The notes under the pieces are model-generated. The model worked only from the letters and a program-made list of their open reading frames with translations. It was not told the origin of the DNA and ran no database searches. The position numbers and the translations under genes were made by a program. Shown piece by piece: positions 7,693 through 15,746 of a stretch of 64,000 nucleotides of DNA. Within the stretch, counting starts at the first letter, position 1. Each line of letters begins with the position of its first letter. The stretch comes from Effusibacillus consociatus (GTDB taxonomy: Bacteria; Bacillota; Bacilli; Tumebacillales; Effusibacillaceae): NCBI RefSeq assembly GCF_042652925.1, contig NZ_JBHSHC010000093.1, positions 38,691 to 102,690 of the forward strand, given 5' to 3'.

Positions 7693-8196
7693 ATGTTGAA
7701 GTTGAATGAAATTCGTGAGCTTGTACGGTTAATTGATGAAACTTCCGTGACCGAACTGAATCTCGAAGCGGCTGGGACGAAGCTGGTGATAAAAAAGGAG
7801 TTGAGTGTTGCGGCTCCGCTGGTGATACCATCCGTGAACGCAGAATATACGACATCTTCACCTATCAACCCGGTCGTTGTTACACCTGCAGAAACTCCCG
7901 TTACTGTTGAGAAAGTTACGAAAAAGAAAGCGGATACACCGGTAGAGGACCCGACATTGCATAAAATAGTATCCCCTATGGTGGGTACTTTCTACCAAGC
8001 TTCGGCACCTGACGCGGAGCCATTTGTGAAAGTCGGTTCAAAAGTAACGGACAAGACAGTGGTCTGTATTCTGGAAGCGATGAAATTAATGAACGAAATT
8101 GAAGCGGACGTACGAGGTGAAATCGCTGCCGTTCTGGTCCAAGACGGCGAAATGGTTGAATACGGACAGCCGCTGTTCCTTGTCAAAGTCGACTAA
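7693..8196 (+). CDS. accB: biotin carboxyl carrier protein, AccB-type, in the 5-oxoproline cluster
   Basis: 167 residues: a short N-terminal helical segment, a Pro/Thr/Val-rich linker (about 40-85) and a C-terminal biotinyl domain with the site EAMKLM (Lys131). It carries the carboxyl group on biotin between a carboxylase and a carboxyltransferase. ATG 7693 follows GGAGG (7678-7682). Housekeeping accB-accC in Bacillus lies by efp and spoIIIA; here the next genes are accC, kipR and pxpBCA, so a dedicated role is likely. By sequence alone it could also serve acetyl-CoA carboxylase. Confidence 0.88.
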   Translation: MLKLNEIRELVRLIDETSVTELNLEAAGTKLVIKKELSVAAPLVIPSVNAEYTTSSPINPVVVTPAETPVTVEKVTKKKADTPVEDPTLHKIVSPMVGTFYQASAPDAEPFVKVGSKVTDKTVVCILEAMKLMNEIEADVRGEIAAVLVQDGEMVEYGQPLFLVKVD

Positions 8197-8213
8197 TACG
8201 GAGGGGCGGCCAA

Positions 8214-9554
8214 GTGTTTAAGAAAATATTGATTGCAAATCGAGGAGAGATTGCTGTCCGAGTGATCCGGGCTTGTAAAGAGCTGGGGATTCAGACGGTG
8301 GCAATATTTTCAGAACCGGATCGAGACTCTTTACACGTTAAGCTCGCGGACGAAGCATATTGTGTGGGCCCTACTGCAAGCACGAAGAGCTACCTCAATA
8401 TCCCTAATATTATGTCCGCAGCCACTGCTTCAGGAGCCGAAGCGATTCATCCCGGTTACGGGTTCCTTGCAGAAAATGCTGCTTTCGCTGAGATCGTTGA
8501 AGCTTGCGGCATCACCTTTATCGGTCCGAGTGTGGTAGCAATTGAGAAAATGGGAGACAAATCGGTTGCGAAAGAGACAATGAAAAACGCCAATGTTCCT
8601 TGTGTTCCCGGAATAGACGGGTTAATAGAGGATATTGAAAAAGCACTGCAAGTTGCCAAGGAAATCGGATATCCCGTTATTGTAAAAGCGACTGCCGGAG
8701 GCGGTGGTAAAGGAATGCGCGTTGCCTCCAATCCCGAGGAATTGGAAAAATCGATTCAGATGGCTCAAGTTGAAGCTGAGACCGCATTTGGTAACTCAGG
8801 TGTTTACCTCGAGAAGTTTGTGGAAGAACCACGCCATGTAGAAATTCAGGTCATGGCTGACAAGCACGGAAATGCGGTCTATCTGGGAGAAAGGGACTGC
8901 TCCATTCAGCGCAGACATCAAAAGTTGATTGAAGAAGCTCCTTCCCCTGCTCTAACCCCGGAGCTTAGGAAGCAAATGGGAGAATCAGCAGTTGCAGCTG
9001 CTCTTGCAGTGAATTATTCGGGAGCCGGTACGGTTGAATTTCTGCTCGATAAGCACGGAAATTATTACTTCATGGAAATGAACACACGGATTCAAGTTGA
9101 ACATCCGGTTACGGAAATGATTACCGGAATCGACTTGGTTCAGGAACAGATTCGAGTAGCAGCAGGAGAGAAGCTGTCTTTTACGCAAGAAGATCTCGAA
9201 CTCAACGGTTGGGCGATCGAATGTCGCATAAACGCTGAAGACCCGGACAAGAATTTTATGCCTTGTCCCGGAACAATCACAAAGTACCTTCCGCCTGGCG
9301 GTTTTGGGGTCCGTGTTGACTCTGCAGCCTACAACGGTTACAAGGTTACCCCATTTTACGATTCGATGATTGCGAAGTTAATTGTCTGGGCTCCTACCCG
9401 CATGGAAGCAATTGCCCGGATGGAGAGAGCGCTTCTTGAGTTTCAGATTGAAGGAATCAAAACAACAATTCCTTTCCATCTGAAGGTGCTCCGTCATCCT
9501 GCCTTTTGTAAAGGAGATGTCAATACGAAGTTTCTCGAAATGTATCCACTGTAG
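8214..9554 (+). CDS. accC: biotin carboxylase, AccC-type
   Basis: 446 residues, full length. It has the N-terminal fold IANRGEIAVRVIRA, an ATP-grasp domain with the glycine loop GGGGKG (162-167), ERDCSIQRRHQK, and MNTRIQVEHPVTEM. It carboxylates biotin on AccB using ATP and bicarbonate. GTG 8214 follows GGAGGGG (8200-8206). Seventeen nt separate it from accB, and the IclR gene starts 13 nt after its stop. The carboxyltransferase partner in this cluster is probably PxpB-PxpC rather than AccAD (see findings). Confidence 0.9.
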   Translation: MFKKILIANRGEIAVRVIRACKELGIQTVAIFSEPDRDSLHVKLADEAYCVGPTASTKSYLNIPNIMSAATASGAEAIHPGYGFLAENAAFAEIVEACGITFIGPSVVAIEKMGDKSVAKETMKNANVPCVPGIDGLIEDIEKALQVAKEIGYPVIVKATAGGGGKGMRVASNPEELEKSIQMAQVEAETAFGNSGVYLEKFVEEPRHVEIQVMADKHGNAVYLGERDCSIQRRHQKLIEEAPSPALTPELRKQMGESAVAAALAVNYSGAGTVEFLLDKHGNYYFMEMNTRIQVEHPVTEMITGIDLVQEQIRVAAGEKLSFTQEDLELNGWAIECRINAEDPDKNFMPCPGTITKYLPPGGFGVRVDSAAYNGYKVTPFYDSMIAKLIVWAPTRMEAIARMERALLEFQIEGIKTTIPFHLKVLRHPAFCKGDVNTKFLEMYPL

Positions 9555-9567
9555 GGAGGGCGACCCG

Positions 9568-10359
9568 GTGCAGCATAAAAACAAGACGGTTGTCAAATCG
9601 ATGGAACTTCTGAATCTGTTTCTCACAAATGAGCGGTTGAGTCTGCAAGAAATGGCCGAGTTATCAAAAATTCCAAAGACTTCTGTCCATCGAATGATTG
9701 GCTCACTGGAAGAGATGGGATTCCTTACGAAGGACGAAGAGGGTAAATACTCGCTTGGATTGCTGTTCCTCCAGTTTGGACAACTTGTGGCGGAGCGGTT
9801 GGATATTCGTCAAGTGGCACTTCCGGTTATGACGCGTCTTCGGGACGAGATCGGGGAAGCGGTGAATTTAATTGTTCGGGACGGTCATGAAGCCATCTAT
9901 ATCGAGAAAGTGGATACCAACCAGCCTGTCCGGGTATATACCGCAATTGGCCGAAGAGCGCCCATGTATGCAGGGGCGTGTCCACGAATACTGTTGGCTT
10001 TTTTGCCTGATTTTGAACAGGATAAATATTTGAATGAGGTTGAACTTAAGCCGATTGGTTCCGGCACGATTACGGATCCTGACCGGTTACGGACCGTATT
10101 GTCAGAGTCGAGAAAGACAGGATATTCCGTTAGTCATTCTGAACTCCATAACTCTACATCTGCGGTTGGGGCACCCATCTTTAATCATCAGGGACAGGTT
10201 GTCGCCGGTCTGAGTATTGTGGGCCCGGAGGCTCGTTTTCAAGAAGATCGCTTACCGGTCCTGATCAAAAAGGTGCAGGGTGCAGCCAATGAAATTTCGC
10301 ACAAACTAGGATGGACAGGCCTGAAGGAATCGTTGGCGGCTGACCTGGCACAAAACTAA
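9568..10359 (+). CDS. kipR: IclR-family regulator (KipR-like)
   Basis: 263 residues: a winged HTH at about 8-60 (SLQEMAELSKIPKTSVHRMIGSLEEMGFL) and an IclR effector domain (VNLIVRDGHEAIYIEKV, YAGACPRILLAF, GLSIVGPEARF). In Bacillus, KipR represses the kip/pxp operon that contains it. GTG 9568 is preferred over the longer open frame from 9517, which overlaps accC: GGGAGGG (9554-9560) lies 7 nt before it and homology starts there. A GGAA/TTCC palindrome upstream of accB is the likely operator. Confidence 0.82.
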   Translation: MQHKNKTVVKSMELLNLFLTNERLSLQEMAELSKIPKTSVHRMIGSLEEMGFLTKDEEGKYSLGLLFLQFGQLVAERLDIRQVALPVMTRLRDEIGEAVNLIVRDGHEAIYIEKVDTNQPVRVYTAIGRRAPMYAGACPRILLAFLPDFEQDKYLNEVELKPIGSGTITDPDRLRTVLSESRKTGYSVSHSELHNSTSAVGAPIFNHQGQVVAGLSIVGPEARFQEDRLPVLIKKVQGAANEISHKLGWTGLKESLAADLAQN

Positions 10360-10373
10360 ATGGGGGTGAGAGG

Positions 10374-11072
10374 GTGCCGAGCGTATCATATGTTGAACTG
10401 ATCCCGCTTGGAGATTCTGCTGTGATCGTTCAATTAGGCCAAACGATTCATCTCGAGACACACCGCAAAGTGAAAACCTTGGCAGCGTATCTGGATCAAC
10501 ATCCGATCCCAGGGATGGTAGAGTATGTCCCCGCGTTTACAACCGTTACGGTGTTTTATGATCCTTTGAGGACGTCTTATAAAGTGATTTGTTCCGTGCT
10601 GGAAGAAATCGTTTCAGAACTCGGGGATACGCTAGATGCCGAACCGAGAGCAGTTGAGATTCCTGTATGTTACGGGGGAGAGTTCGGTCCGGATCTGGAG
10701 TTTGTGGCGGAACATAACGGGCTTACACCGGATGAAGTGATTGACATCCATTCAAACGGTGAGTACTTGGTGTATATGATCGGGTTTGCTCCCGGGTTTC
10801 CCTATTTGGGCGGAATGTCTGAACGCATTGCGGCACCGAGGCGCGAGTCTCCCCGTCTTTCCATTCCCGCCGGTACAGTTGGAATTGCCGGTTCACAAAC
10901 CGGAGTGTATCCGATTGGAACCCCGGGTGGATGGCAGTTGATTGGCCGGACACCGCTGGCCCTTTTTCGACCTAACGAGAATCCTCCGAGTTTGCTGCAG
11001 GCGGGAGATATTGTTCGGTTTCGACCGATATCCCGAGAGGAATACGATGCTTGGAAGGAGGATGCGCAATGA
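10374..11072 (+). CDS. pxpB: 5-oxoprolinase subunit PxpB (KipI family)
   Basis: 232 residues of the AHS1/KipI family. Family marks are LGDSAVIVQLG near the start, a central VEYVPAFTTVTVFYD, and YMIGFAPGFPYLGGM...IPAGTVGIAGSQTGVYP...GGWQLIGRTP. PxpB and PxpC together with PxpA hydrolyse 5-oxoproline to glutamate with ATP. The same fold forms half of the carboxyltransferase of urea carboxylase, which matters given accBC upstream. Its TGA overlaps the pxpC ATG (ATGA), indicating coupled synthesis of the two subunits. Confidence 0.9.
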   Translation: MPSVSYVELIPLGDSAVIVQLGQTIHLETHRKVKTLAAYLDQHPIPGMVEYVPAFTTVTVFYDPLRTSYKVICSVLEEIVSELGDTLDAEPRAVEIPVCYGGEFGPDLEFVAEHNGLTPDEVIDIHSNGEYLVYMIGFAPGFPYLGGMSERIAAPRRESPRLSIPAGTVGIAGSQTGVYPIGTPGGWQLIGRTPLALFRPNENPPSLLQAGDIVRFRPISREEYDAWKEDAQ

Positions 11073-12070
11073 GTATAAAGGTCCTCCGGGCAGGACTGCT
11101 GACTTCCATTCAAGATCTTGGCAGATTCGGAATGCAAAAACACGGGGTCATTGTGAGCGGTGCCATGGATCCCTTCGCTCTTCGTGTCGGGAATCTGTTG
11201 GTTGGTAACGAAGAGGGAGAAGGTGCTCTTGAAATTACGATGATGGGGCCATCACTTCTGTTTGAGGCAGATACATTGATTGCAATATGCGGTGGAGATT
11301 TGTCCCCGACGATCGATGGACATAAGATTCCCGGATGGCGTCCCGTATTTGTGAAACAGGGAAGTGTCGTGCAATTTGGAGCACCTGTGTCGGGGTGTCG
11401 AGCGTATCTGACAGTGGCTGGAGGGTTTGACATCCCGCAAGTTATGGGGAGCCGCAGCACTTATCTGCGTGCCGGGATTGGCGGTTTTCAGGGACGAGCC
11501 TTGAAAGACGGGGATGTTCTGAATCTGCGGACACCTTCCGAGCAGGCTAACAGAAGGATGCGACAGTTTTCTGAAGCAGCGGGAACCCAATCGTTTTTGG
11601 TTAGTGAGTGGTCTGTAAGCTGCGACATCCTTTCGGCTTACAGGAAGAATCCTGTAGTTCGTGTACTGCCGGGCGGCCAATTTAACCGCTTTACGTTGGA
11701 CAGCAGGGAGCAATTTTTCTCACAGGAATTTCAGGTCACCCCGCAATCGGATCGAATGGGATACCGGCTGGCAGGCCCGCAATTATCATTATCCGAACCG
11801 ATGGAACTCATCTCGGAAGCGGTGTCGGCCGGAACGGTGCAGGTACCGCCCGCGGGGAATCCGATCATACTGCTCGCGGATCGTCAGACAACAGGCGGAT
11901 ATCCGAAAATTGCCCAGGTTGCCAGTGTCGATCTTCCGGTCATTGCACAGGTAAAGCCCGGCGAGAAGATTCGGTTTCAAGAGGTGTCTCTTGAAGAAGC
12001 GCAAGACCTGTATCGGGTTCGGGAAATGGAAATTCACATGTTGAAACAAGGCGTTGCGTTAAAAGTGTAA
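11069..12070 (+). CDS. pxpC: 5-oxoprolinase subunit PxpC (KipA family)
   Basis: 333 residues of the AHS2/KipA family: LRAGLLTSIQDLGRFGMQKHGV at the start, then VSGAMDPFALRVGNLLVGN, VQFGAPVSGCRAYLTVAGGFD, SDRMGYRLAG and TTGGYPKIAQVASVDLP. It pairs with PxpB. ATG 11069 is chosen because AAGGAGG (11055-11061) is 7 nt upstream and the ATG overlaps the pxpB stop; the open frame extends only to TTG 11051. A terminator-like hairpin separates it from pxpA. Confidence 0.9.
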   Translation: MSIKVLRAGLLTSIQDLGRFGMQKHGVIVSGAMDPFALRVGNLLVGNEEGEGALEITMMGPSLLFEADTLIAICGGDLSPTIDGHKIPGWRPVFVKQGSVVQFGAPVSGCRAYLTVAGGFDIPQVMGSRSTYLRAGIGGFQGRALKDGDVLNLRTPSEQANRRMRQFSEAAGTQSFLVSEWSVSCDILSAYRKNPVVRVLPGGQFNRFTLDSREQFFSQEFQVTPQSDRMGYRLAGPQLSLSEPMELISEAVSAGTVQVPPAGNPIILLADRQTTGGYPKIAQVASVDLPVIAQVKPGEKIRFQEVSLEEAQDLYRVREMEIHMLKQGVALKV

Positions 12071-12081
12071 GGCGAAACTTG

Positions 12082-12115
12082 GTCGATAGGAAATTATAAA
12101 TTTTGTCCTATCGAC
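12082..12115 (+). repeat. 10-bp inverted repeat, part of a small dispersed element
   Basis: GTCGATAGGA (12082-12091) and TCCTATCGAC (12106-12115) are exact inverted copies around an AT-rich loop. The same left arm, joined directly to a piece found at 12159-12168, recurs at 40867-40889 (see findings). Confidence 0.6.
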
Positions 12116-12147
12116 ATAAGGGCAGCTAAGGCATTCACAAGTCTAAG

Positions 12148-12172
12148 ACTTGGCGAATGCCAAGTTTTCTTT
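12148..12172 (+). terminator. hairpin with T-rich tail between pxpC and pxpA
   Basis: ACTTGGC (12148-12154), GAAT loop, GCCAAGT (12159-12165), then TTTCTTT. It may reduce read-through into pxpA or be part of the small repeat at 12082-12168. Confidence 0.5.
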
Positions 12173-12195
12173 AATAAAATTCTGGAGGAATCGTT

Positions 12196-12960
12196 ATGTT
12201 CCGAGTGGATTTGAACTGTGACATGGGAGAAAGTTTTGGTGCTTACAAGATGGGAACCGATGAGGAGATTCTCAGTTTTGTTACATCGGCGAACATCGCA
12301 TGCGGTTTTCATGCAGGGGATCCGACAACGATGCGCAAGACAGTCAAACTCGCCCTTGCAAAAGGGGTTGGCATCGGAGTCCATCCAGGACTTCCCGATT
12401 TGGTTGGTTTCGGACGGCGGAATATGGACATCTCCCCGCAAGAAGCATATGACATGGTTGTCTATCAGATCGGAGCTTTATACGCATTTGTCAAGGCGGA
12501 AGGCGGAACCATGCAGCATGTAAAACCGCACGGTGCTTTGTATAATATGGCTGCGAAAAGTCCTGAATTGTCAAAAGCAATTGCGGAAGCGGTTTATAAA
12601 GTCGATCCGGAACTCATCCTGTTCGGGCTCTCCGGAAGCGAATTGGTGAAAGCGGGCGAATCAATCGGACTTCGGACAGCAAACGAAGTATTCGCTGACC
12701 GAACTTATCAGCAGGACGGCTCTTTGACTTCACGCCGTCAACCGGACGCTTTGATCACCGACCACGACAAAGCGGTTCAACAGGTGGTTCGTATGGTCAA
12801 AGAAGGAAAAGTGCTATCTCAACAAAAAACAGAGGTTGCCATCAAGGCTGATACCGTTTGTATCCACGGCGATGGCCCCCATGCCTTGGTGTTTGCCCGT
12901 CAAATACGGGAGCTCCTTACAGCTTCAGGAGTGAACGTTCAGGCGGTTGGACATAGATAA
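12196..12960 (+). CDS. pxpA: 5-oxoprolinase subunit PxpA (LamB/YcsF family)
   Basis: 254 residues, typical length. The family signature is clear: DLNCDMGESFG at residues 4-14, NIACGFHAGDP, VGIGVHPGLPDLVGFGRR, VKPHGALYNMAA, EVFADRTYQQDGSL and CIHGDGPHAL. In PxpABC this subunit, with a polysaccharide-deacetylase-like barrel, is thought to open the lactam. ATG 12196 has GGAGG about 10 nt upstream. It is followed by the Nramp-like and DUF1445 genes in the ycsF-ycsG-ycsI order known from Bacillus. Confidence 0.92.
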   Translation: MFRVDLNCDMGESFGAYKMGTDEEILSFVTSANIACGFHAGDPTTMRKTVKLALAKGVGIGVHPGLPDLVGFGRRNMDISPQEAYDMVVYQIGALYAFVKAEGGTMQHVKPHGALYNMAAKSPELSKAIAEAVYKVDPELILFGLSGSELVKAGESIGLRTANEVFADRTYQQDGSLTSRRQPDALITDHDKAVQQVVRMVKEGKVLSQQKTEVAIKADTVCIHGDGPHALVFARQIRELLTASGVNVQAVGHR

Positions 12961-12995
12961 AAACAGACTGAAAAATTTGAAAGGAGAAGTTTCCA

Positions 12996-14204
12996 TTGGA
13001 AAAGAAATTGAACTGGAGTCTGCTGCTCGGAGCCGCGTTTCTCATGGCCACCTCGGCAATCGGGCCTGGCTTCTTGACTCAGACCTCCGTATTTACGTCA
13101 CAGTTTGCCGCAAGCTTTGGATTTGTAATCCTGGCGTCCATTCTTCTTGATATCGGTGCCCAGATGAACATTTGGCGGATCATTGCAGTTTCGGAGAAAC
13201 GGGCGCAAGACATTGCCAACTTGGTGTTCCCGGGACTTGGTTATTTCCTGGCCTTATTGATCGTTATAGGCGGCATTGCATTTAACATCGGCAACATAGC
13301 AGGTGCGGGTCTTGGATTTGAGGTGTTGTTTGGCATTGACCCAAAGACTGGTGCGATTGCAAGTGCGATTATTGCAATTGGGATTTTCCTGTCCAAAGAA
13401 GCAGGCAGGGCGATGGACCGTTTTACTCAGATTCTGGGTTTTCTAATGATCGGTCTTACCTTGTTTGTGGCAATTAAATCTGCACCCCCTGTAGGAGAGG
13501 CGGTAATCAGAACTTTTTCTCCTGTGGTAGCAGAAAAAGACAGGGCAGCGTTTTTCATGGCGATTGTCACATTAGTCGGTGGTACTGTAGGCGGATATAT
13601 TACTTTTGCAGGCGGTCATCGTTTGTTGGATGCCGGAATTAAAGGTCCGGATGCCCTGCCGCAAGTTACGAGAAGCTCCGTATCAGGTATTTTGATCACC
13701 GCTATTATGCGAACCGTATTGTTCTTAGCCGCTTTTGGTGTGGTAGCTGCCGGGCTGTCTTTGGATCCGAAAAATCCGCCGGCGTCTGTATTCAAACTGG
13801 CAGCAGGCGATATCGGCTTTAAGTTATTTGGAGTTGTTATGTGGGCGGCAGCGATCACATCTGTTGTCGGGGCTGCTTATACGTCAGTATCGTTTATCCG
13901 AACCTTCAGCGAAAAGTTGGAAAAGAACCACAAATGGATCATTATCGGATTTATTATTGTGTCAACGATCGTATTCGTTTTCATCGGGCGTCCTGTCAAA
14001 ACCCTGATTTTAGTAGGGGCCTTGAACGGTTTGATTCTTCCGATTGCCCTGGGTATTATGCTGATTGCTGCCTATAAGAGCAAGATTGTCGGCAATTACA
14101 AACATCCGTTGTGGCTGACGATCTTCGGGGCTCTGGTTGTTGCCGTTATGTCTTATTTGGGCTGGGTAACACTTGTCCAGCAGATACCGAACCTGTTCAA
14201 GTAA
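12996..14204 (+). CDS. Nramp-like membrane transporter (YcsG-type)
   Basis: 402 residues with about 11 hydrophobic segments in an Nramp/LeuT-type fold. The metal-binding DPGN of true Nramp proteins is replaced by IGPGF near residues 22-26, and no MPH motif is visible, so metal transport is doubtful. Being in the pxp cluster, it may import 5-oxoproline or a related acid; this is inference. TTG 12996 follows AAAGGAGAAG. It lies between pxpA and the DUF1445 gene, as ycsG does in Bacillus. Confidence 0.8.
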   Translation: MEKKLNWSLLLGAAFLMATSAIGPGFLTQTSVFTSQFAASFGFVILASILLDIGAQMNIWRIIAVSEKRAQDIANLVFPGLGYFLALLIVIGGIAFNIGNIAGAGLGFEVLFGIDPKTGAIASAIIAIGIFLSKEAGRAMDRFTQILGFLMIGLTLFVAIKSAPPVGEAVIRTFSPVVAEKDRAAFFMAIVTLVGGTVGGYITFAGGHRLLDAGIKGPDALPQVTRSSVSGILITAIMRTVLFLAAFGVVAAGLSLDPKNPPASVFKLAAGDIGFKLFGVVMWAAAITSVVGAAYTSVSFIRTFSEKLEKNHKWIIIGFIIVSTIVFVFIGRPVKTLILVGALNGLILPIALGIMLIAAYKSKIVGNYKHPLWLTIFGALVVAVMSYLGWVTLVQQIPNLFK

Positions 14205-14247
14205 GTTGAGCGATCATGTTGAATCAAATTACAAAGGGGAGAGGGAA

Positions 14248-15036
14248 ATGAACGTTGCAAACATGAAACCTGAAGAAGTCCGCGCTATGATCCGACGGAA
14301 TGAATTGATCAAGCCTACGTCCGGCATGGCAAATGGCTATACACAGGCGAATTTGGCGATTTTAAAAAAGGATCTCGCGTTTGAGTTTCTCTTGTTCTGT
14401 CAGCGCAATCCAAAGCCTTGTCCGGTACTTGACGTGACAGAGCCTGGTTCTCCGATCCCGCAATTGGCTGCTCCGGGGGCTGACTTGCGAACCGATCTTC
14501 CGAAGTATCGAATCTACCGCCATGGTGAGTTGGTTGAAGAAGTGACAGATATTGTGAAGTTCTGGGAAGACGATATGGTGGCGTTTCTTCTCGGATGCAG
14601 TTTTACATTCGAGTCGGCAATGTTGAACAACGGAATTCCGGTCCGACACATTGAAGAAGATCGTAACGTGGCGATGTATAAGACAAATATTCCATGTGTC
14701 AAAGCGGGCAGGTTCGAAGGTCCAGTGGTGGTCAGCATGCGACCCATTCCTCAAAAAGATGTAGTTCGCGCAGTACAGGTAACGTCACGCTTTCCGGCAG
14801 TCCATGGGGCACCTGTTCATATTGGAAACCCTGAAGCAATCGGAATTCGAAACATTGATCGGCCCGATTTTGGCGATCCTGTTATCATCAAAGACGGAGA
14901 AGTTCCGGTCTTCTGGGCGTGCGGGGTGACCCCTCAGGCTGTAGCGATGCAGGTGAAGCCGGAACTGATGATCACCCATGCACCTGGACATATGTTTATC
15001 ACCGACTTGCGCGATGAGCAGTTTGGTGTGTTGTAG
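14248..15036 (+). CDS. DUF1445 putative hydro-lyase, D-glutamate-cyclase-like (YcsI)
   Basis: 262 residues of the DUF1445/YcsI family: IRRNELIKPTSGMANGYTQANLAIL at the start, FLLGCSFTFESAM, and a C-terminal WACGVTPQAVAM...ITHAPGHMFITDL. The mammalian relative DGLUCY has D-glutamate cyclase activity giving 5-oxo-D-proline, which fits a cluster that opens 5-oxoproline. The name hydro-lyase is historical. ATG 14248 follows AAAGGGGAGAGGG; the open frame extends to 14173 inside the transporter gene. It is the last gene before a strong terminator. Confidence 0.85.
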   Translation: MNVANMKPEEVRAMIRRNELIKPTSGMANGYTQANLAILKKDLAFEFLLFCQRNPKPCPVLDVTEPGSPIPQLAAPGADLRTDLPKYRIYRHGELVEEVTDIVKFWEDDMVAFLLGCSFTFESAMLNNGIPVRHIEEDRNVAMYKTNIPCVKAGRFEGPVVVSMRPIPQKDVVRAVQVTSRFPAVHGAPVHIGNPEAIGIRNIDRPDFGDPVIIKDGEVPVFWACGVTPQAVAMQVKPELMITHAPGHMFITDLRDEQFGVL

Positions 15037-15046
15037 TTTCAAACAA

Positions 15047-15085
15047 AAATCCGCCCTTGTCGTTTGACAGGGGCGGATTTTTTTA
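15047..15085 (+). terminator. terminator ending the accB-pxp cluster
   Basis: AAATCCGCCCTTGTC and GACAGGGGCGGATTT form a 15-bp stem with a GTTT loop (one G-T pair), followed by TTTT. Confidence 0.9.
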
Positions 15086-15198
15086 CTCCCCGTACAACTT
15101 TCAATCAAGGAGACTCGAACAACAACAGTGACGGTGTTATTCAATCAAATACATACACTCTACTCTCATTGAGCAAATTAATGTAGAGGAGGGAAAGT

Positions 15199-15746
15199 AT
15201 GCCAAACTTATGGGAAGCCGCAATCAATACATTAAAATCCATGATTGATGACGAACCAAAAGCACCTTTGCATATTGGAGAAGCTCTTACTTGTTGGATG
15301 CATCTGGCTGCAATGGCTGAAGCGGTTGTTTTTGAAGAGGCAGGATTGAATATGACAACAGATGCTGAAGTAATGAGGATGCTTGAAGATGCAATCAAGC
15401 TGTGTAACTCACAAATTAAACAACTTAAAATTTCATGAAACAAGAAGGGATTCCTCTACCTCCAATGACTGAATCGAAACCAAAATCAGAACCAAACGCA
15501 GTTCCAACGGGGGTAAAACTAACAGATGAGGAACTTGCAAACGGAGTGGCACTGAAAATAACGAGTGCGATAACAATGTGTGGAACAGGATTGATCCAAG
15601 CCGTTCGAAACGACGTGGGGATGATGTGGTTTGAATTTCAAACAGAACACGTGATCTATGGTGCAAATCTTAAGGCGTTAATGCGGAAACGAGGGTGGAT
15701 AAAGGTGCCGCCTTATTATTATCCTCCTGGGTTGCCGAATCAATAG
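15199..15746 (+). pseudogene. DUF3231-like gene split by a frameshift (or two coupled ORFs)
   Basis: Two frames together match one DUF3231-type protein of about 180 residues. The first (15199-15438, 79 aa, MPNLWEAAINTLKS...QIKQLK) has AGGAGGG upstream. The second (15435-15746) carries KQEGIPLPP, KLTDEELANGVALKI and the C-terminal ALMRKRGWIKVPPYYYPPG. They overlap as ATGA at 15435-15438. Changing one base in the AAAATTT run (15427-15433) would fuse them as QLK-x-FMKQEG. Either the gene is broken, the assembly has an indel, or the halves are translated by coupling. DUF3231 proteins are common in spore formers. Confidence 0.65.

Noticed and set aside
10723..11143. Minus-strand open frames opposite pxpB/pxpC
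   Set aside because: They are shadows of strongly supported plus-strand genes and have no ribosome sites.
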